From NCBI GenBank assembly GCA_050010035.1, contig JBEKLU010000188.1, forward strand, positions 1 through 7,727: 7,727 bases of DNA, given 5' to 3'. This stretch comes from Roseiarcus sp050010035 (GTDB lineage Bacteria > Pseudomonadota > Alphaproteobacteria > Rhizobiales > Beijerinckiaceae). Below the pieces are notes generated by a model, which saw only the letters and a program-made list of their open reading frames with translations, made no database searches and was not told the origin of the DNA. Shown in pieces: positions 1-6,155 of this stretch. Both the position numbers and the translations under genes were made by a program. Positions within the stretch are counted from its first letter, which is position 1; each line of letters begins with the position of its first letter.

Positions 1-191
1 TCGCGGAGGCGTTTGTAATCTTCGCGCAGTTGCGGGTTGCACGTGGCGGCGGAGACGGCTGCGAAATAGAGGCCGGTTCGCACGAAGGCGCGCCCGCCCC
101 AGATATGACGCTCGCCGGCCTTGCCCGAGCAAGCGCCGAGTTCGGGCAGGCCGACGGCGAGGGCGACGGCCGCCACGGGACCGACGCCGGG
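1..191 (-). pseudogene. IS110-family transposase remnant (C-terminal Transposase_20 region), truncated and internally deleted
   Basis: Read on the minus strand from 191 to 1, the sequence encodes PGVGPVAAVALAVGLPELG, then GKAGERHIWGGRAFVRTGLY, then AAVSAATCNPQLREDYKRLR. This is the helix-hairpin-like PGVGP start and the GGR/ALY/NP.L...Y..LR tail of the C-terminal domain of IS110/IS1111/IS116/IS902 transposases, which act with an N-terminal RuvC-like DEDD domain. Between PELG and GK..GERHIWGGR, family members carry about 20 more residues (roughly the 'QIAALAGLAP.NRDSG' stretch). They are missing here without loss of frame. In frame, a TAA (192-194 on the plus strand, complement) lies directly upstream of the PGVG codons, inside the GTTACGG array, so no catalytic N-terminus is joined to this piece. 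The right end of the coding similarity coincides with the repeat array, and the left end is cut by the window. The family call is from remembered motifs. I am confident it is a dead fragment unless the rest lies elsewhere. Confidence 0.8.
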
Positions 192-229
192 TTACGGGGT
201 TACGGGGGTTACGGGTTACGGGGTTACGG
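191..229. repeat. Five imperfectly spaced GTTACGG units
   Basis: GTTACGG occurs at 191-197, 199-205, 208-214, 215-221 and 223-229, with start-to-start spacing of 8, 9, 7 and 8 bases because the number of extra G residues varies. The array begins exactly where the IS110 remnant loses its reading frame, and is followed by TGACACCTTAC. It resembles a slippage-prone short tandem repeat. On the minus strand the unit reads CCGTAAC. Confidence 0.85.
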
Positions 230-284
230 TGACACCTTACTCAACCCCCGTCTCCGCGCTTCCCGCCCGTCCGGGCAAAGGCCC

Positions 285-296
285 GTAACTCCCAAG
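285..296 (+). repeat. IS66-family terminal inverted repeat, transposase 3' side
   Basis: GTAACTCCCAAG, reading into the element. It is the exact reverse complement of 1824-1835 and begins 8 bases outside the transposase stop codon (304-306). Confidence 0.85.
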
Positions 297-303
297 CCGT
301 CGG

Positions 304-1728
304 CTATTTGGCAATGGCGAGGAAGAGCTGGTTTTGTCGCGCGGCGAGGGTTTTGAGGATGTTGGCCCCCTGTTTTCTGGCGGTTGAGACGACCGACCTG
401 AGACGCGCGAAGGTTCGAGCGCCGTCGAGGGTTCGGAAGCTGCCGGAGATTTTCATTTTGACCTTCATCATCCTGAGGTCCTGTTCGGCCAGGTTGTTGG
501 TGAAGGGCACGTCGAAATCGGTGAGAAAGCGCAGGGTTTCGGTTTTGAACGTCTTCAGCCTTTCGAGCAGATTGCGGCCGGGGCGCTGCTTTGTTCGCCC
601 GCTCGCGTTGGCCTTGGGCTGGAGCCCGGGCAACTCGCGATGGAAGGCGAGGCCGAGCCGGACCGCCGCCCAATATTGTTCGACGAAGGCCGCGACGACT
701 TCGGGCGCCAGCGCCTTCGAGCCCGCCGCGCGCGCCTCATGAACGGCTTTGTTCGCCGCCCGAAGCATGTCGCGCATGAGTTCGGCCCAGGGTTCCTTGT
801 CGAATTCGATCAGGCACTGGAGTTCGCGCAAGATATGGGCGTTGCAGAAGGCGTGGTCGACCGCGTCGAGCCGACGATAGGGCAGGAAGTGGTCGTGCAC
901 GACGACGCCCCCTCGCAAATCCCGAGGGATCGCGCCGCGCTTTTCGTCGGCGCGATAGAAGGTGAAGGCCAGGCTCGACGTCGTGTGCAGCCATTGCAGC
1001 TTGCCGGCGATCTCGCGATGAGCTTCGCTCACGCTGAGAAACCCCGTTTCGTCGAGATGGCGAACCTTCGCCTCGGCCACGCGCTCGCCGATGGCCTGGT
1101 AAACCTGCCGCAACTCTTGTCCCTTCTTGGCGACCCAGGCGACGAGGCTGGCCGGACAGATCAGCGGCGCGCCGAACAGATCGCTCAGCGCCTGCGCGGT
1201 CCGATCCTCTGGGATGAGTTGCTGGACATTGAGATAGATCGCCGCGGCCTTGATGCGCTCGCCGTACTGGGCAGGCGACACCACGCCTTCGGGAAAAACC
1301 GCCTTCGTCACGCCCCGGCAATGCGCGCAGCGGTAAATCGCGGCCTGATGTTCCGTGACCCGCAGCGGGCGCTCGGGAAGGTCGAACACTTGCCGCTTCT
1401 CGACCCCTATCGCCGACCCCGCCTCGAGAGGCGAGCCGCAATGGCCGCACGCGCACGCCACGTGCCCAACCACATGATCGGGATCGGCGACTTGTCGCAA
1501 CGTGCCGCCCTTATGACCCGTCTGCCCGCCGCTCGTCTTGCCCGAACGGCCGCGCAGACTGCCCCCGATACGAGGTTTCTTCCGCAGCCCGTCACTCGAA
1601 GGCGGTTGCGAACTGTTCGAGCTGTCCCGCCCCAATTGCCGGCGAAGATCGGCCACCTCGGCCCGAAGCGCCGCGATCTCCGCCCGCAGAGACGCTATCA
1701 ACTCCTCGACTTCGACGGGAAGAACCAT
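304..1728 (-). CDS. IS66-family transposase (DDE type), full length
   Basis: A 474-residue transposase that cuts and joins the ends of its own insertion sequence. Residues 6-32 are a heptad-rich coiled coil of the leucine-zipper type. A Q/S/K/R-rich linker containing SSQPPSSDG follows. Next comes a zinc-binding region with C92, C94, C97 and C134, C137. The DDE catalytic core has likely acidic residues D226 (in HLDETGF), D279 (in VHDHF) and E415 (in NNLAEQDLR). The C-terminal part keeps the family run MMKVKMKISGSFRT near 420-433 and ends IAK. Length and all key residues are as expected, with no frameshift. The ATG at 1726-1728 is preceded by an AAGGG-type ribosome binding site, and about 107 bases separate it from the element end. 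No tnpA or tnpB accompanies it. GC is visibly lower than in the ruv-xerD block, consistent with acquisition. It may be active, but the missing target duplication gives no sign of recent movement. Confidence 0.93.
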   Translation of the reverse strand: MVLPVEVEELIASLRAEIAALRAEVADLRRQLGRDSSNSSQPPSSDGLRKKPRIGGSLRGRSGKTSGGQTGHKGGTLRQVADPDHVVGHVACACGHCGSPLEAGSAIGVEKRQVFDLPERPLRVTEHQAAIYRCAHCRGVTKAVFPEGVVSPAQYGERIKAAAIYLNVQQLIPEDRTAQALSDLFGAPLICPASLVAWVAKKGQELRQVYQAIGERVAEAKVRHLDETGFLSVSEAHREIAGKLQWLHTTSSLAFTFYRADEKRGAIPRDLRGGVVVHDHFLPYRRLDAVDHAFCNAHILRELQCLIEFDKEPWAELMRDMLRAANKAVHEARAAGSKALAPEVVAAFVEQYWAAVRLGLAFHRELPGLQPKANASGRTKQRPGRNLLERLKTFKTETLRFLTDFDVPFTNNLAEQDLRMMKVKMKISGSFRTLDGARTFARLRSVVSTARKQGANILKTLAARQNQLFLAIAK

Positions 1729-1823
1729 CCCACCCTTGATTCACAATCTCGACCCGCCGTCTCCCGAAATCCGCATATCAAAGCCGTTTTCCCAAACACT
1801 GTGGCATTCCGGACTCACCACAC

Positions 1824-1835
1824 CTTGGGAGTTAC
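1824..1835 (-). repeat. IS66-family terminal inverted repeat, transposase 5' side
   Basis: CTTGGGAGTTAC on the plus strand, the exact complement of 285-296. It marks the upstream end of the element. The dispersed 60-bp repeat starts just 3 bases outside it. Confidence 0.85.
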
Positions 1836-1837
1836 AG

Positions 1838-1897
1838 GCGGCGGAAAATCGTCACGCAAGCCATTGAAAGCAAACCATCGCGCCGGAAAACGGCGCC
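1838..1897 (-). repeat. 60-bp dispersed repeat, copy 1 (inverted relative to 7422-7481)
   Basis: Read on the minus strand this matches 7422-7481 at 52 of 60 positions without gaps, with an identical 20-base core TTTCAATGGCTTGCGTGACG. Both copies start GGCGCC and end CCGCCGC. The copy lies between the IS66 end (1835) and the hemN upstream region. After CCGCCGC the two loci diverge, so the IS boundary may have removed further homology. I do not recognise the family. It could be an intergenic repeat or a fragment of a short coding sequence. Confidence 0.8.
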
Positions 1898-2046
1898 GCC
1901 CTCGGTCGGTTCGGCCGTCGCCGGCGCCGCCGCGCGCTGCGCCGCTCTAAGCCCCACGCGGCGCGAAGCGAATCCCTTCTCCCGCGCCGCCCCTCGCAAA
2001 AGACCGGTGAACCCGCGCGCCAAATTTGCTATGCAGGTTCATGAGA

Positions 2047-2060
2047 TTGACCGAAATCAA
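2047..2060. promoter_or_regulatory. FNR/FixK-like binding site upstream of hemN
   Basis: TTGACCGAAATCAA differs at one base from the FNR consensus TTGAT-N4-ATCAA and fits the FixK-type TTGA-N6-TCAA pattern fully. Oxygen-responsive Crp/FNR regulators (FnrL, FixK, Anr) commonly control hemN, which supports the call. The site centre is only about 41 bases before the hemN ATG at 2095. Class II activation would therefore put the transcript start at about the ATG, which conflicts with a usable ribosome binding site at 2084-2089. Either the leader is very short or the site represses a start further upstream. I see no convincing -35/-10 pair here. Confidence 0.55.
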
Positions 2061-2094
2061 CGCCGCGCCCGCCTCGGGCGGGCAGGGGAACGCA

Positions 2095-3456
2095 ATGACC
2101 GACGCCGAACTCGTCGCGCGCTACGATGGCCGCGTGCCGCGCTACACCTCCTATCCGACCGCACCGCATTTCTCGCCGGCGGTCGGCGCGGAGAGCTACG
2201 CCAAATGGCTCGGCGCGCTGCCGCCGCAGACGCCGCTGTCGCTCTATCTGCACGTGCCGTTCTGCGACCGGCTCTGCCATTACTGCGGCTGCAACACCAC
2301 GGTGGTGCGGCTCGACTCCTCGCGGCGCGCCTACGCCGCGCTGCTGGAGCGCGAGATCGCCAGGGTCGCGGCCCTGATCGGGCGGCGCGCCGCGGTTTCG
2401 CAGATCCACTGGGGCGGCGGCACGCCGACCTGCCTTCCCGGCGACCGTCTGAGCGCGATCATGGCGCGCATCCGCGATTCCTTCGCGCTCGCGCCGGACG
2501 CGGAAATCGCCATCGAGCTCGATCCGACCAGCCTGCCCCAGGACCGGCTCGAGGCGCTCAGGGAAATGGGCGTCACCCGCGTCAGCCTCGGCGTGCAGGA
2601 CCTGGAGCCGGCGGTGCAGGAGGCGATCGGGCGCCGGCAGTCTTACGAGCAGACGGAAGACTGCGCGCGCAAGGCGCGCGGCCTCGGCGTCGGCTCGCTC
2701 AATCTCGACCTGATCTACGGCCTGCCGTTGCAGACCGAGGCGAGCGTTGCGCGCACCGCGCGGCGCGCGCTCGATCTTGCCGCCGACCGCGTCGCCGTGT
2801 TCGGCTACGCGCACGTGCCGTGGATGAAGAAGCACCAGGCGCTGATCGCCGAGGAGAGCCTGCCGGGGCCCGCCGAGCGCTTCGCCCAGCAGCGCGCGAT
2901 CCACGACGTGCTGGTCGAGGAAGGCGGCTACATCCCCGTCGGGCTCGACCATTACGCCCGTCCCGGCGACGCGATGGCCGAGGCCGCGGCCTCGCGCAAT
3001 CTCAGGCGCGGCTTCCAGGGCTACACCACCGACGCGGCGCCGGCGCTGATCGGCTTCGGCGCCAGCGCGATCGGCTCGCTGCCCGACGGCTACGTGCAGA
3101 ACGCGCCGACCGCGCCCGCCTATGCCAAGCTGATCGAGGCGGGGGGCCTGGCCACCGTGCGCGGCGTCGCGCTCACCGCCGACGATCGCTTGCGGCGCGA
3201 CGTGATCGAGCGGCTGATGTGCGATCTCGAGGTCGATATCGTCGCGATAGCCCAGGCGCACGCCGCCGATCCCGCCCCGCTCGTCGCCTGCCTCGACGGC
3301 CTTTCGCGCTTCGAGGCCGACGGCCTGGCGCATTGGGACGGGCGCCGCATCGAAGTGAGCGAGGAGGGCCGCCCCTTCGTGCGCTCGGTGGCGGCGCTGT
3401 TCGACGCCTATCTGACGCAGGACGCGGACAAGCCGAGGCATTCGCGGGCGATTTAG
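2095..3456 (+). CDS. hemN: Oxygen-independent coproporphyrinogen III dehydrogenase (radical SAM)
   Basis: Converts coproporphyrinogen III to protoporphyrinogen IX in haem biosynthesis without oxygen, in the cytoplasm, using S-adenosylmethionine and a [4Fe-4S] cluster. The 453-residue product has the conserved opening RVPRYTSYPTAPHF (13-26). The cluster motif is HVPFCDRLCHYCGC with C57, C61, C64 and the extra C66 typical of HemN. GGGTPT is at 107-112. The true-HemN signature GFQGYTT sits near 306-312, followed by GFGASAIG, and the tail is HSRAI. FQGYTT and the CxxxCxxCxC motif separate it from HemW-like paralogues. Two in-frame starts lie upstream (TTG 2026, ATG 2041), but 2095 fits the family start and has AGGGGA five bases before it. 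The gene stands alone, faces away from the IS66 element, and is preceded by an FNR/FixK-like site, suggesting induction at low oxygen. Confidence 0.95.
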   Translation: MTDAELVARYDGRVPRYTSYPTAPHFSPAVGAESYAKWLGALPPQTPLSLYLHVPFCDRLCHYCGCNTTVVRLDSSRRAYAALLEREIARVAALIGRRAAVSQIHWGGGTPTCLPGDRLSAIMARIRDSFALAPDAEIAIELDPTSLPQDRLEALREMGVTRVSLGVQDLEPAVQEAIGRRQSYEQTEDCARKARGLGVGSLNLDLIYGLPLQTEASVARTARRALDLAADRVAVFGYAHVPWMKKHQALIAEESLPGPAERFAQQRAIHDVLVEEGGYIPVGLDHYARPGDAMAEAAASRNLRRGFQGYTTDAAPALIGFGASAIGSLPDGYVQNAPTAPAYAKLIEAGGLATVRGVALTADDRLRRDVIERLMCDLEVDIVAIAQAHAADPAPLVACLDGLSRFEADGLAHWDGRRIEVSEEGRPFVRSVAALFDAYLTQDADKPRHSRAI

Positions 3457-3468
3457 GGGGCGCGCGCT

Positions 3469-3615
3469 TCAGCCTCGCGCTCGCTTTGCGCCGCGCGAGG
3501 CGATGCGGACGATCGCCCACGGGCCGGCCAGGATCACGGCGACGCCGCCGGCGACGAGCGCCAGCATGCCGCTATTGGCGGGATCGCCGAATACGGCCCA
3601 GAATGCAACGGGCAT
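3469..3615 (-). CDS. Small one-helix membrane protein, unrecognised
   Basis: A 48-residue reading frame on the minus strand, running from ATG 3613-3615 to TGA 3469-3471. GAGGAG lies 8 bases upstream of the ATG, one of the best ribosome binding sites in the window. The product starts MPVAFWAVFGDPANSGM. It then has a hydrophobic stretch (about residues 17-37, LALVAGGVAVILAGPWAIV) and a strongly basic tail (RIASRGAKRARG). This predicts a single membrane helix with the basic end in the cytoplasm by the positive-inside rule. It converges on hemN, whose stop is 12 bases away, and diverges from ruvC. I do not recognise a family and assign no function. The binding site, hydrophobic core and position filling an otherwise empty 284-base gap argue for a real gene, but no homologue can be checked here. 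Confidence 0.6.
   Translation of the reverse strand: MPVAFWAVFGDPANSGMLALVAGGVAVILAGPWAIVRIASRGAKRARG
3472..3501. terminator. Hairpin between convergent hemN and the small minus-strand gene
   Basis: GCCTCGCGC (3472-3480) and GCGCGAGGC (3493-3501) form a perfect 9-bp stem with a 12-base loop. It begins 15 bases after the hemN stop and overlaps the last codons of the convergent small gene. Neither side has a T-run, so it is not a canonical intrinsic terminator. A role in ending hemN transcription, perhaps aided by Rho, is inferred from position. Confidence 0.4.
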
Positions 3616-3740
3616 CGGTTCATCTCCTCGTCGTTCCGAGCGTTCAAATGGCGCGTTTGGCGCGCGCGCGCAAGACCGCGCCGCAGACCTGCGGCAAAGC
3701 CCTGGCCACGGCGCCGTCTCATGGCTTATGAGATCATTTC

Positions 3741-4244
3741 ATGAACATGGGCGCGATTCGCATCCTCGGCGTCGACCCCGGCCTGCGCAACACCGGCTGG
3801 GGGGTGATCGAAGTCGCGGGATCGCGGCTCGGCTATGTCTCCTGCGGCTCGATCCACACCGACGCGGCGACCTCGCTGGCCGAGCGGCTCGCGCTCATCC
3901 ATCGCGCGCTGGCGCGCCTCGTCGAAGACGAGCGGCCCGCCGAGGCGGCGGTGGAGGAGACCTTCGTCAACCGCGATCCGCAATCGACGCTGAAGCTCGG
4001 CCAGGCGCGCGGCGTCGCGCTCGCCGCCTTGGCGCTGCAGGGCCTGCCGGTCGCCGAATACGCGGCCAATCTCATCAAGAAGACGGTCGTCGGCGTCGGC
4101 CATGCCGAGAAGGCCCAGGTGGCGATGATGGTCAAGATGCTGCTTCCGGCGAGCCAAGCTCGCTCGCCCGACGCCGCCGACGCGCTGGCGGTCGCCATCT
4201 GCCACGCGCAGCACCGCGCGGCGCGCGCCAGAGGCGCTGCATGA
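3741..4244 (+). CDS. ruvC: Holliday junction resolvase, crossover junction endodeoxyribonuclease
   Basis: A cytoplasmic dimeric nuclease that cuts Holliday junctions symmetrically after RuvAB branch migration. The 167-residue product carries the RNase H-like fold motifs: ILGVDPGLRNTGWG with D12, the VEETFVN motif with E72, LKLGQARG near 85-91, and SPDAADALA with D144 and D147. These correspond to the four acidic catalytic residues of the E. coli enzyme (D7, E66, D138, D141). The ATG at 3741 has only a weak GAG eight bases upstream, and an ATG at 3747 would give a start closer to most homologues. It is the first gene of the ruvCAB set, 13 bases before ruvA. No yebC precedes it, unlike many proteobacteria. 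The 125-base gap upstream (3616-3740) presumably holds its promoter, but I see no clear box. Confidence 0.95.
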   Translation: MNMGAIRILGVDPGLRNTGWGVIEVAGSRLGYVSCGSIHTDAATSLAERLALIHRALARLVEDERPAEAAVEETFVNRDPQSTLKLGQARGVALAALALQGLPVAEYAANLIKKTVVGVGHAEKAQVAMMVKMLLPASQARSPDAADALAVAICHAQHRAARARGAA

Positions 4245-4257
4245 GGGAGCGCGCGGC

Positions 4258-4872
4258 ATGATCGGCAAGCTCAAGGGCGTCGTCGACAGCGTCGATGAGG
4301 AAGAGCTGATCCTCGACGTCAACGGCGTCGGCTACCTCGTTTCCGCCTCGGCGCGCACCCTGCGCGCGCTTCCCGCGATCGGGCAGGCGGCGACGCTGCA
4401 TATCGAGACCCAGGTGCGCGAGGACGCCATCCGGCTGTTCGGCTTCCTCACCGCCGGCGAGCGCGACTGGTTCCGCCTGCTGCAGAGCGTGCAGGGCGTC
4501 GGCGCCAAGGTCGCGCTCGGCATCCTGGGCGCGCTGTCGGGCGAGGCCTTGAGCGCGGCGATCGCCCGTCAGGACAAGGCGATGATGGCGCGCGCGCCGG
4601 GCGTCGGCCCCAAACTCGCCGCGCGCCTTGTGCTGGAGCTCAAGGACAAGGCGCCGGCCTACGGCGTCGCCGATCTCGGCGGCGCGATCGCGGAGGCCGA
4701 GCCGGGCTCGAAACTGCCGAAGGAGGCGCAAGACGCGGTGCTCGCGCTGGTCTCTCTCGGCTACGCCCGCCCGCAGGCTTCGCTCGCCGTCGCCAAGGGC
4801 GTCGCGGCGCTCGGCGCGCAGGCGCAGACCGCGGCGCTGATCCGGGCGGGGCTTAAGGAGTTGGCGCAGTGA
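4258..4872 (+). CDS. ruvA: Holliday junction branch-migration complex, junction-binding subunit
   Basis: A tetrameric DNA-binding protein that holds the Holliday junction flat and loads the RuvB motor. The 204-residue length is standard. An OB-fold N-terminal domain (1 to about 62) begins MIGKLKGVVD and contains GVGYLV. The acidic pin residues E55 and D56 in VRED match the E. coli positions. Two helix-hairpin-helix motifs follow, LLQSVQGVGAKVALGILGAL (about 74-93) and ARAPGVGPKLAARLVLEL (about 111-128). After a flexible linker, the C-terminal RuvB-binding domain begins near 156 with EAQDAVLALVSLGY. GAGGGAG lies 8 bases before the ATG, overlapping the end of ruvC, so translation is probably coupled. 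The ruvB start lies 7 bases after the stop. Confidence 0.96.
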   Translation: MIGKLKGVVDSVDEEELILDVNGVGYLVSASARTLRALPAIGQAATLHIETQVREDAIRLFGFLTAGERDWFRLLQSVQGVGAKVALGILGALSGEALSAAIARQDKAMMARAPGVGPKLAARLVLELKDKAPAYGVADLGGAIAEAEPGSKLPKEAQDAVLALVSLGYARPQASLAVAKGVAALGAQAQTAALIRAGLKELAQ

Positions 4873-4879
4873 GGCGCGC

Positions 4880-5914
4880 ATGACCACCCCTCCCCGCCGC
4901 CTCGTCTCCGCGGAAAAGCGTCCCGAGGACGAGACCGCCCTGCGGCCGCAGGTCCTCGCCGACTTCACCGGCCAGGAGGCGGCGCGCAAGAACCTCAAGG
5001 TGTTCATCGAATCGGCCAAATCGCGCGGCGAGGCGCTCGACCACGTATTGTTCGTCGGCCCGCCGGGCCTCGGCAAGACGACGCTGGCGCAGATCGTGGC
5101 GCGCGAGCTCGGCGTCAATTTCCGCTCGACCTCCGGGCCGGTCATCGCCAAGGCGGGCGATCTCGCCGCCCAGCTCACCAACCTCGAGCCGCGCGACGTC
5201 TTGTTCATCGACGAAATCCATCGCCTCAATCCGGCGATCGAGGAAATCCTCTATCCCGCGATGGAGGATTTCCAGCTCGATCTCATCATCGGCGCCGGGC
5301 CGGCGGCGCGCTCGGTCAAGATCGACCTCGCGCAGTTCACCCTGATCGGCGCGACGACGCGGGCCGGGCTGTTGACGACGCCCTTGCGCGACCGCTTCGG
5401 CATTCCCATGCGGCTCAATTTCTACACCGTTACCGAGCTCGAGAGCATCGTGCGGCGCGGCGCGCGCGTCATCGGGCTGGAGCTGGCCGAGGACGGCGCC
5501 AACGAAATCGCCAAGCGCTCGCGCGGCACGCCGCGCATCGCCGGGCGCCTGCTCAGGCGCGTGCGCGACTTCGCCGTTGTCGAGGGCGCGGCAACCGTCA
5601 CCCGCGCGCTCGCCGACGGCGCGCTGCGCCTGCTCGACGTCGACGCGATCGGCCTCGACCAGATGGACCGGCGCTATCTCGAGGCGATCGCGGTCAGTTT
5701 CGGCGGCGGCCCGGTCGGCGTCGAGACGATCGCCGCCGCGCTCTCCGAGCCGCGCGACGCGATCGAGGAAATCATCGAGCCCTATCTCATCCAGCAGGGC
5801 TTCGTGCAGCGCACGCCGCGCGGGCGGCTGTTGACCGCACACGCGTTCAAGCATCTCGGCCTCGCCGAGCCGCCGCGCGAGGCGGCGCAGGCGACCCTGT
5901 TCGAGGAGGAGTGA
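4880..5914 (+). CDS. ruvB: Holliday junction branch-migration helicase, AAA+ motor subunit
   Basis: Hexameric AAA+ ATPase that pumps DNA through the RuvA-bound junction. The 344-residue product has a short acidic lead, then LRPQVLADFTGQ. Walker A is GPPGLGKTT (60-68), Walker B is VLFIDEIHRL with D111 and E112, sensor 1 is IGATTRAG near 156-163, the LRDRFG segment (169-174) carries the expected arginine finger, and sensor 2 is GTPRIAGRLLRRVRDFA near 216-232. A C-terminal winged-helix domain contains GGGPVGVETIAAALSE and PYLIQQGFVQRTPRGR. All motifs are intact. The ATG is 7 bases after the ruvA stop with GAGG nearby, so ruvCAB reads as one transcript. In many proteobacteria ybgC and the tol-pal genes follow. 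Here they are replaced by a small membrane protein and xerD, a different arrangement. Confidence 0.97.
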   Translation: MTTPPRRLVSAEKRPEDETALRPQVLADFTGQEAARKNLKVFIESAKSRGEALDHVLFVGPPGLGKTTLAQIVARELGVNFRSTSGPVIAKAGDLAAQLTNLEPRDVLFIDEIHRLNPAIEEILYPAMEDFQLDLIIGAGPAARSVKIDLAQFTLIGATTRAGLLTTPLRDRFGIPMRLNFYTVTELESIVRRGARVIGLELAEDGANEIAKRSRGTPRIAGRLLRRVRDFAVVEGAATVTRALADGALRLLDVDAIGLDQMDRRYLEAIAVSFGGGPVGVETIAAALSEPRDAIEEIIEPYLIQQGFVQRTPRGRLLTAHAFKHLGLAEPPREAAQATLFEEE

Positions 5915-5915
5915 G

Positions 5916-5938
5916 GCGCCGCGTCACGATCGCGGCGC
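5916..5938. terminator. Perfect hairpin directly after ruvB
   Basis: GCGCCGCG (5916-5923) and CGCGGCGC (5931-5938) form a perfect, entirely G/C 8-bp stem with a 7-base loop, one base after the ruvB stop codon. It is followed by AAAGGCGAAGG, not a T-run. It could weaken transcription from ruvCAB into the downstream genes, stabilise the ruv message end, or terminate without a U-tract. It is placed as a terminator by position and structure only. Confidence 0.4.
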
Positions 5939-5954
5939 AAAGGCGAAGGAAATT

Positions 5955-6155
5955 GTGCTAGACGATGCGCGAACCAACGCGCCCCGTCACTACGAACTTG
6001 GACTGACCCCCGTGCCGAGCCTCATCCGCCTCGTCATCATGATCGCCGGGCTCGCCGGCCTCGTCTACGGCGGCATGCTCTTTCTGGTGGCGAACGTGAA
6101 GGTCGAGCCGCGCGAGATGAGCCAGATCGTCACGATCCCCAAGGCGCCGCAATGA
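5955..6155 (+). CDS. Small one-helix membrane protein upstream of xerD, uncharacterised
   Basis: A 66-residue product (GTG start) or 47 residues if translation begins at GTG 6012. The part after 6012 reads MPSLIRLVIMIAGLAGLVYG and then GMLFLVANVKVEPREMSQIV. It has a single hydrophobic helix followed by a short soluble tail with the P-R-E-M run and TIPK. From memory, short proteins of this plan (basic start, one helix, VYGGM, PREM...IP) occur next to xerD in other Rhizobiales. They have no known function and are sometimes misnamed. The 5955 GTG is chosen because AAGGA sits 4 bases upstream. The 6012 start better matches that remembered family start but has no good binding site. The stop overlaps the xerD start (ATGA, 6152-6155), so translation is coupled. 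Real gene likely, exact start uncertain. Confidence 0.7.
   Translation: MLDDARTNAPRHYELGLTPVPSLIRLVIMIAGLAGLVYGGMLFLVANVKVEPREMSQIVTIPKAPQ

Larger units (their letters stand above)
285..1835 (-). mobile_element. IS66-family insertion sequence, single-gene (ISBst12-like) type
   Basis: A perfect 12-bp terminal inverted repeat, GTAACTCCCAAG, is present at 285-296 and as its complement at 1824-1835. Beyond it the two ends agree only in part (about 6 of the next 15 bases). Starting with GTAA is typical of IS66-family ends. The 1551-bp interval contains one long minus-strand transposase gene, whose stop lies close to the left end, and none of the tnpA/tnpB accessory genes found in canonical IS66. 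That fits the ISBst12-type subgroup. IS66 insertions usually make an 8-bp target duplication. Here the flanking octamers are AAAGGCCC (277-284) and AGGCGGCG (1836-1843), which do not match, so the insertion is old or one junction has been rearranged. Confidence 0.88.

Noticed and set aside
191..229. Possible CRISPR-like repeat array
   Set aside because: Units are 7 bases with spacers of 0 to 2 bases, so it is a short tandem repeat and not a CRISPR array.
277..1843. Target-site duplication around the IS66 element
   Set aside because: The octamers outside the two inverted repeats share only a partial AGGC-like resemblance and do not match.
640..1950. Long plus-strand open frame (436 codons) opposite the IS66 transposase
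   Set aside because: It is antisense to a transposase with complete family motifs and has no recognisable motif itself. Such shadows are common in GC-rich DNA.
1832..2023. 63-codon minus-strand frame from a TTG at 2023 into the IS66 end
   Set aside because: There is no ribosome binding site, the stop comes from the IS inverted repeat, and its only notable part is explained by the dispersed repeat.
1898..2046. Sigma70-type promoter for hemN near CTATGC (2029-2034)
   Set aside because: A weak -10-like hexamer exists, but no -35 element is found at a suitable distance.
2029..3441. Long minus-strand open frame antisense to hemN, and similar ones opposite ruvA, ruvB and xerD
   Set aside because: Their composition (Arg/Ala/Asp rich, no motifs) is what GC-rich codon bias produces on the opposite strand. 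The sense genes carry full family signatures.
3630..3650. LexA-like GTTC...GTTC pair upstream of ruvC (GTTCCGAGCGTTC)
   Set aside because: The alphaproteobacterial SOS box needs seven bases between the GTTC halves. Here there are five, and it lies closer to the small minus-strand gene.
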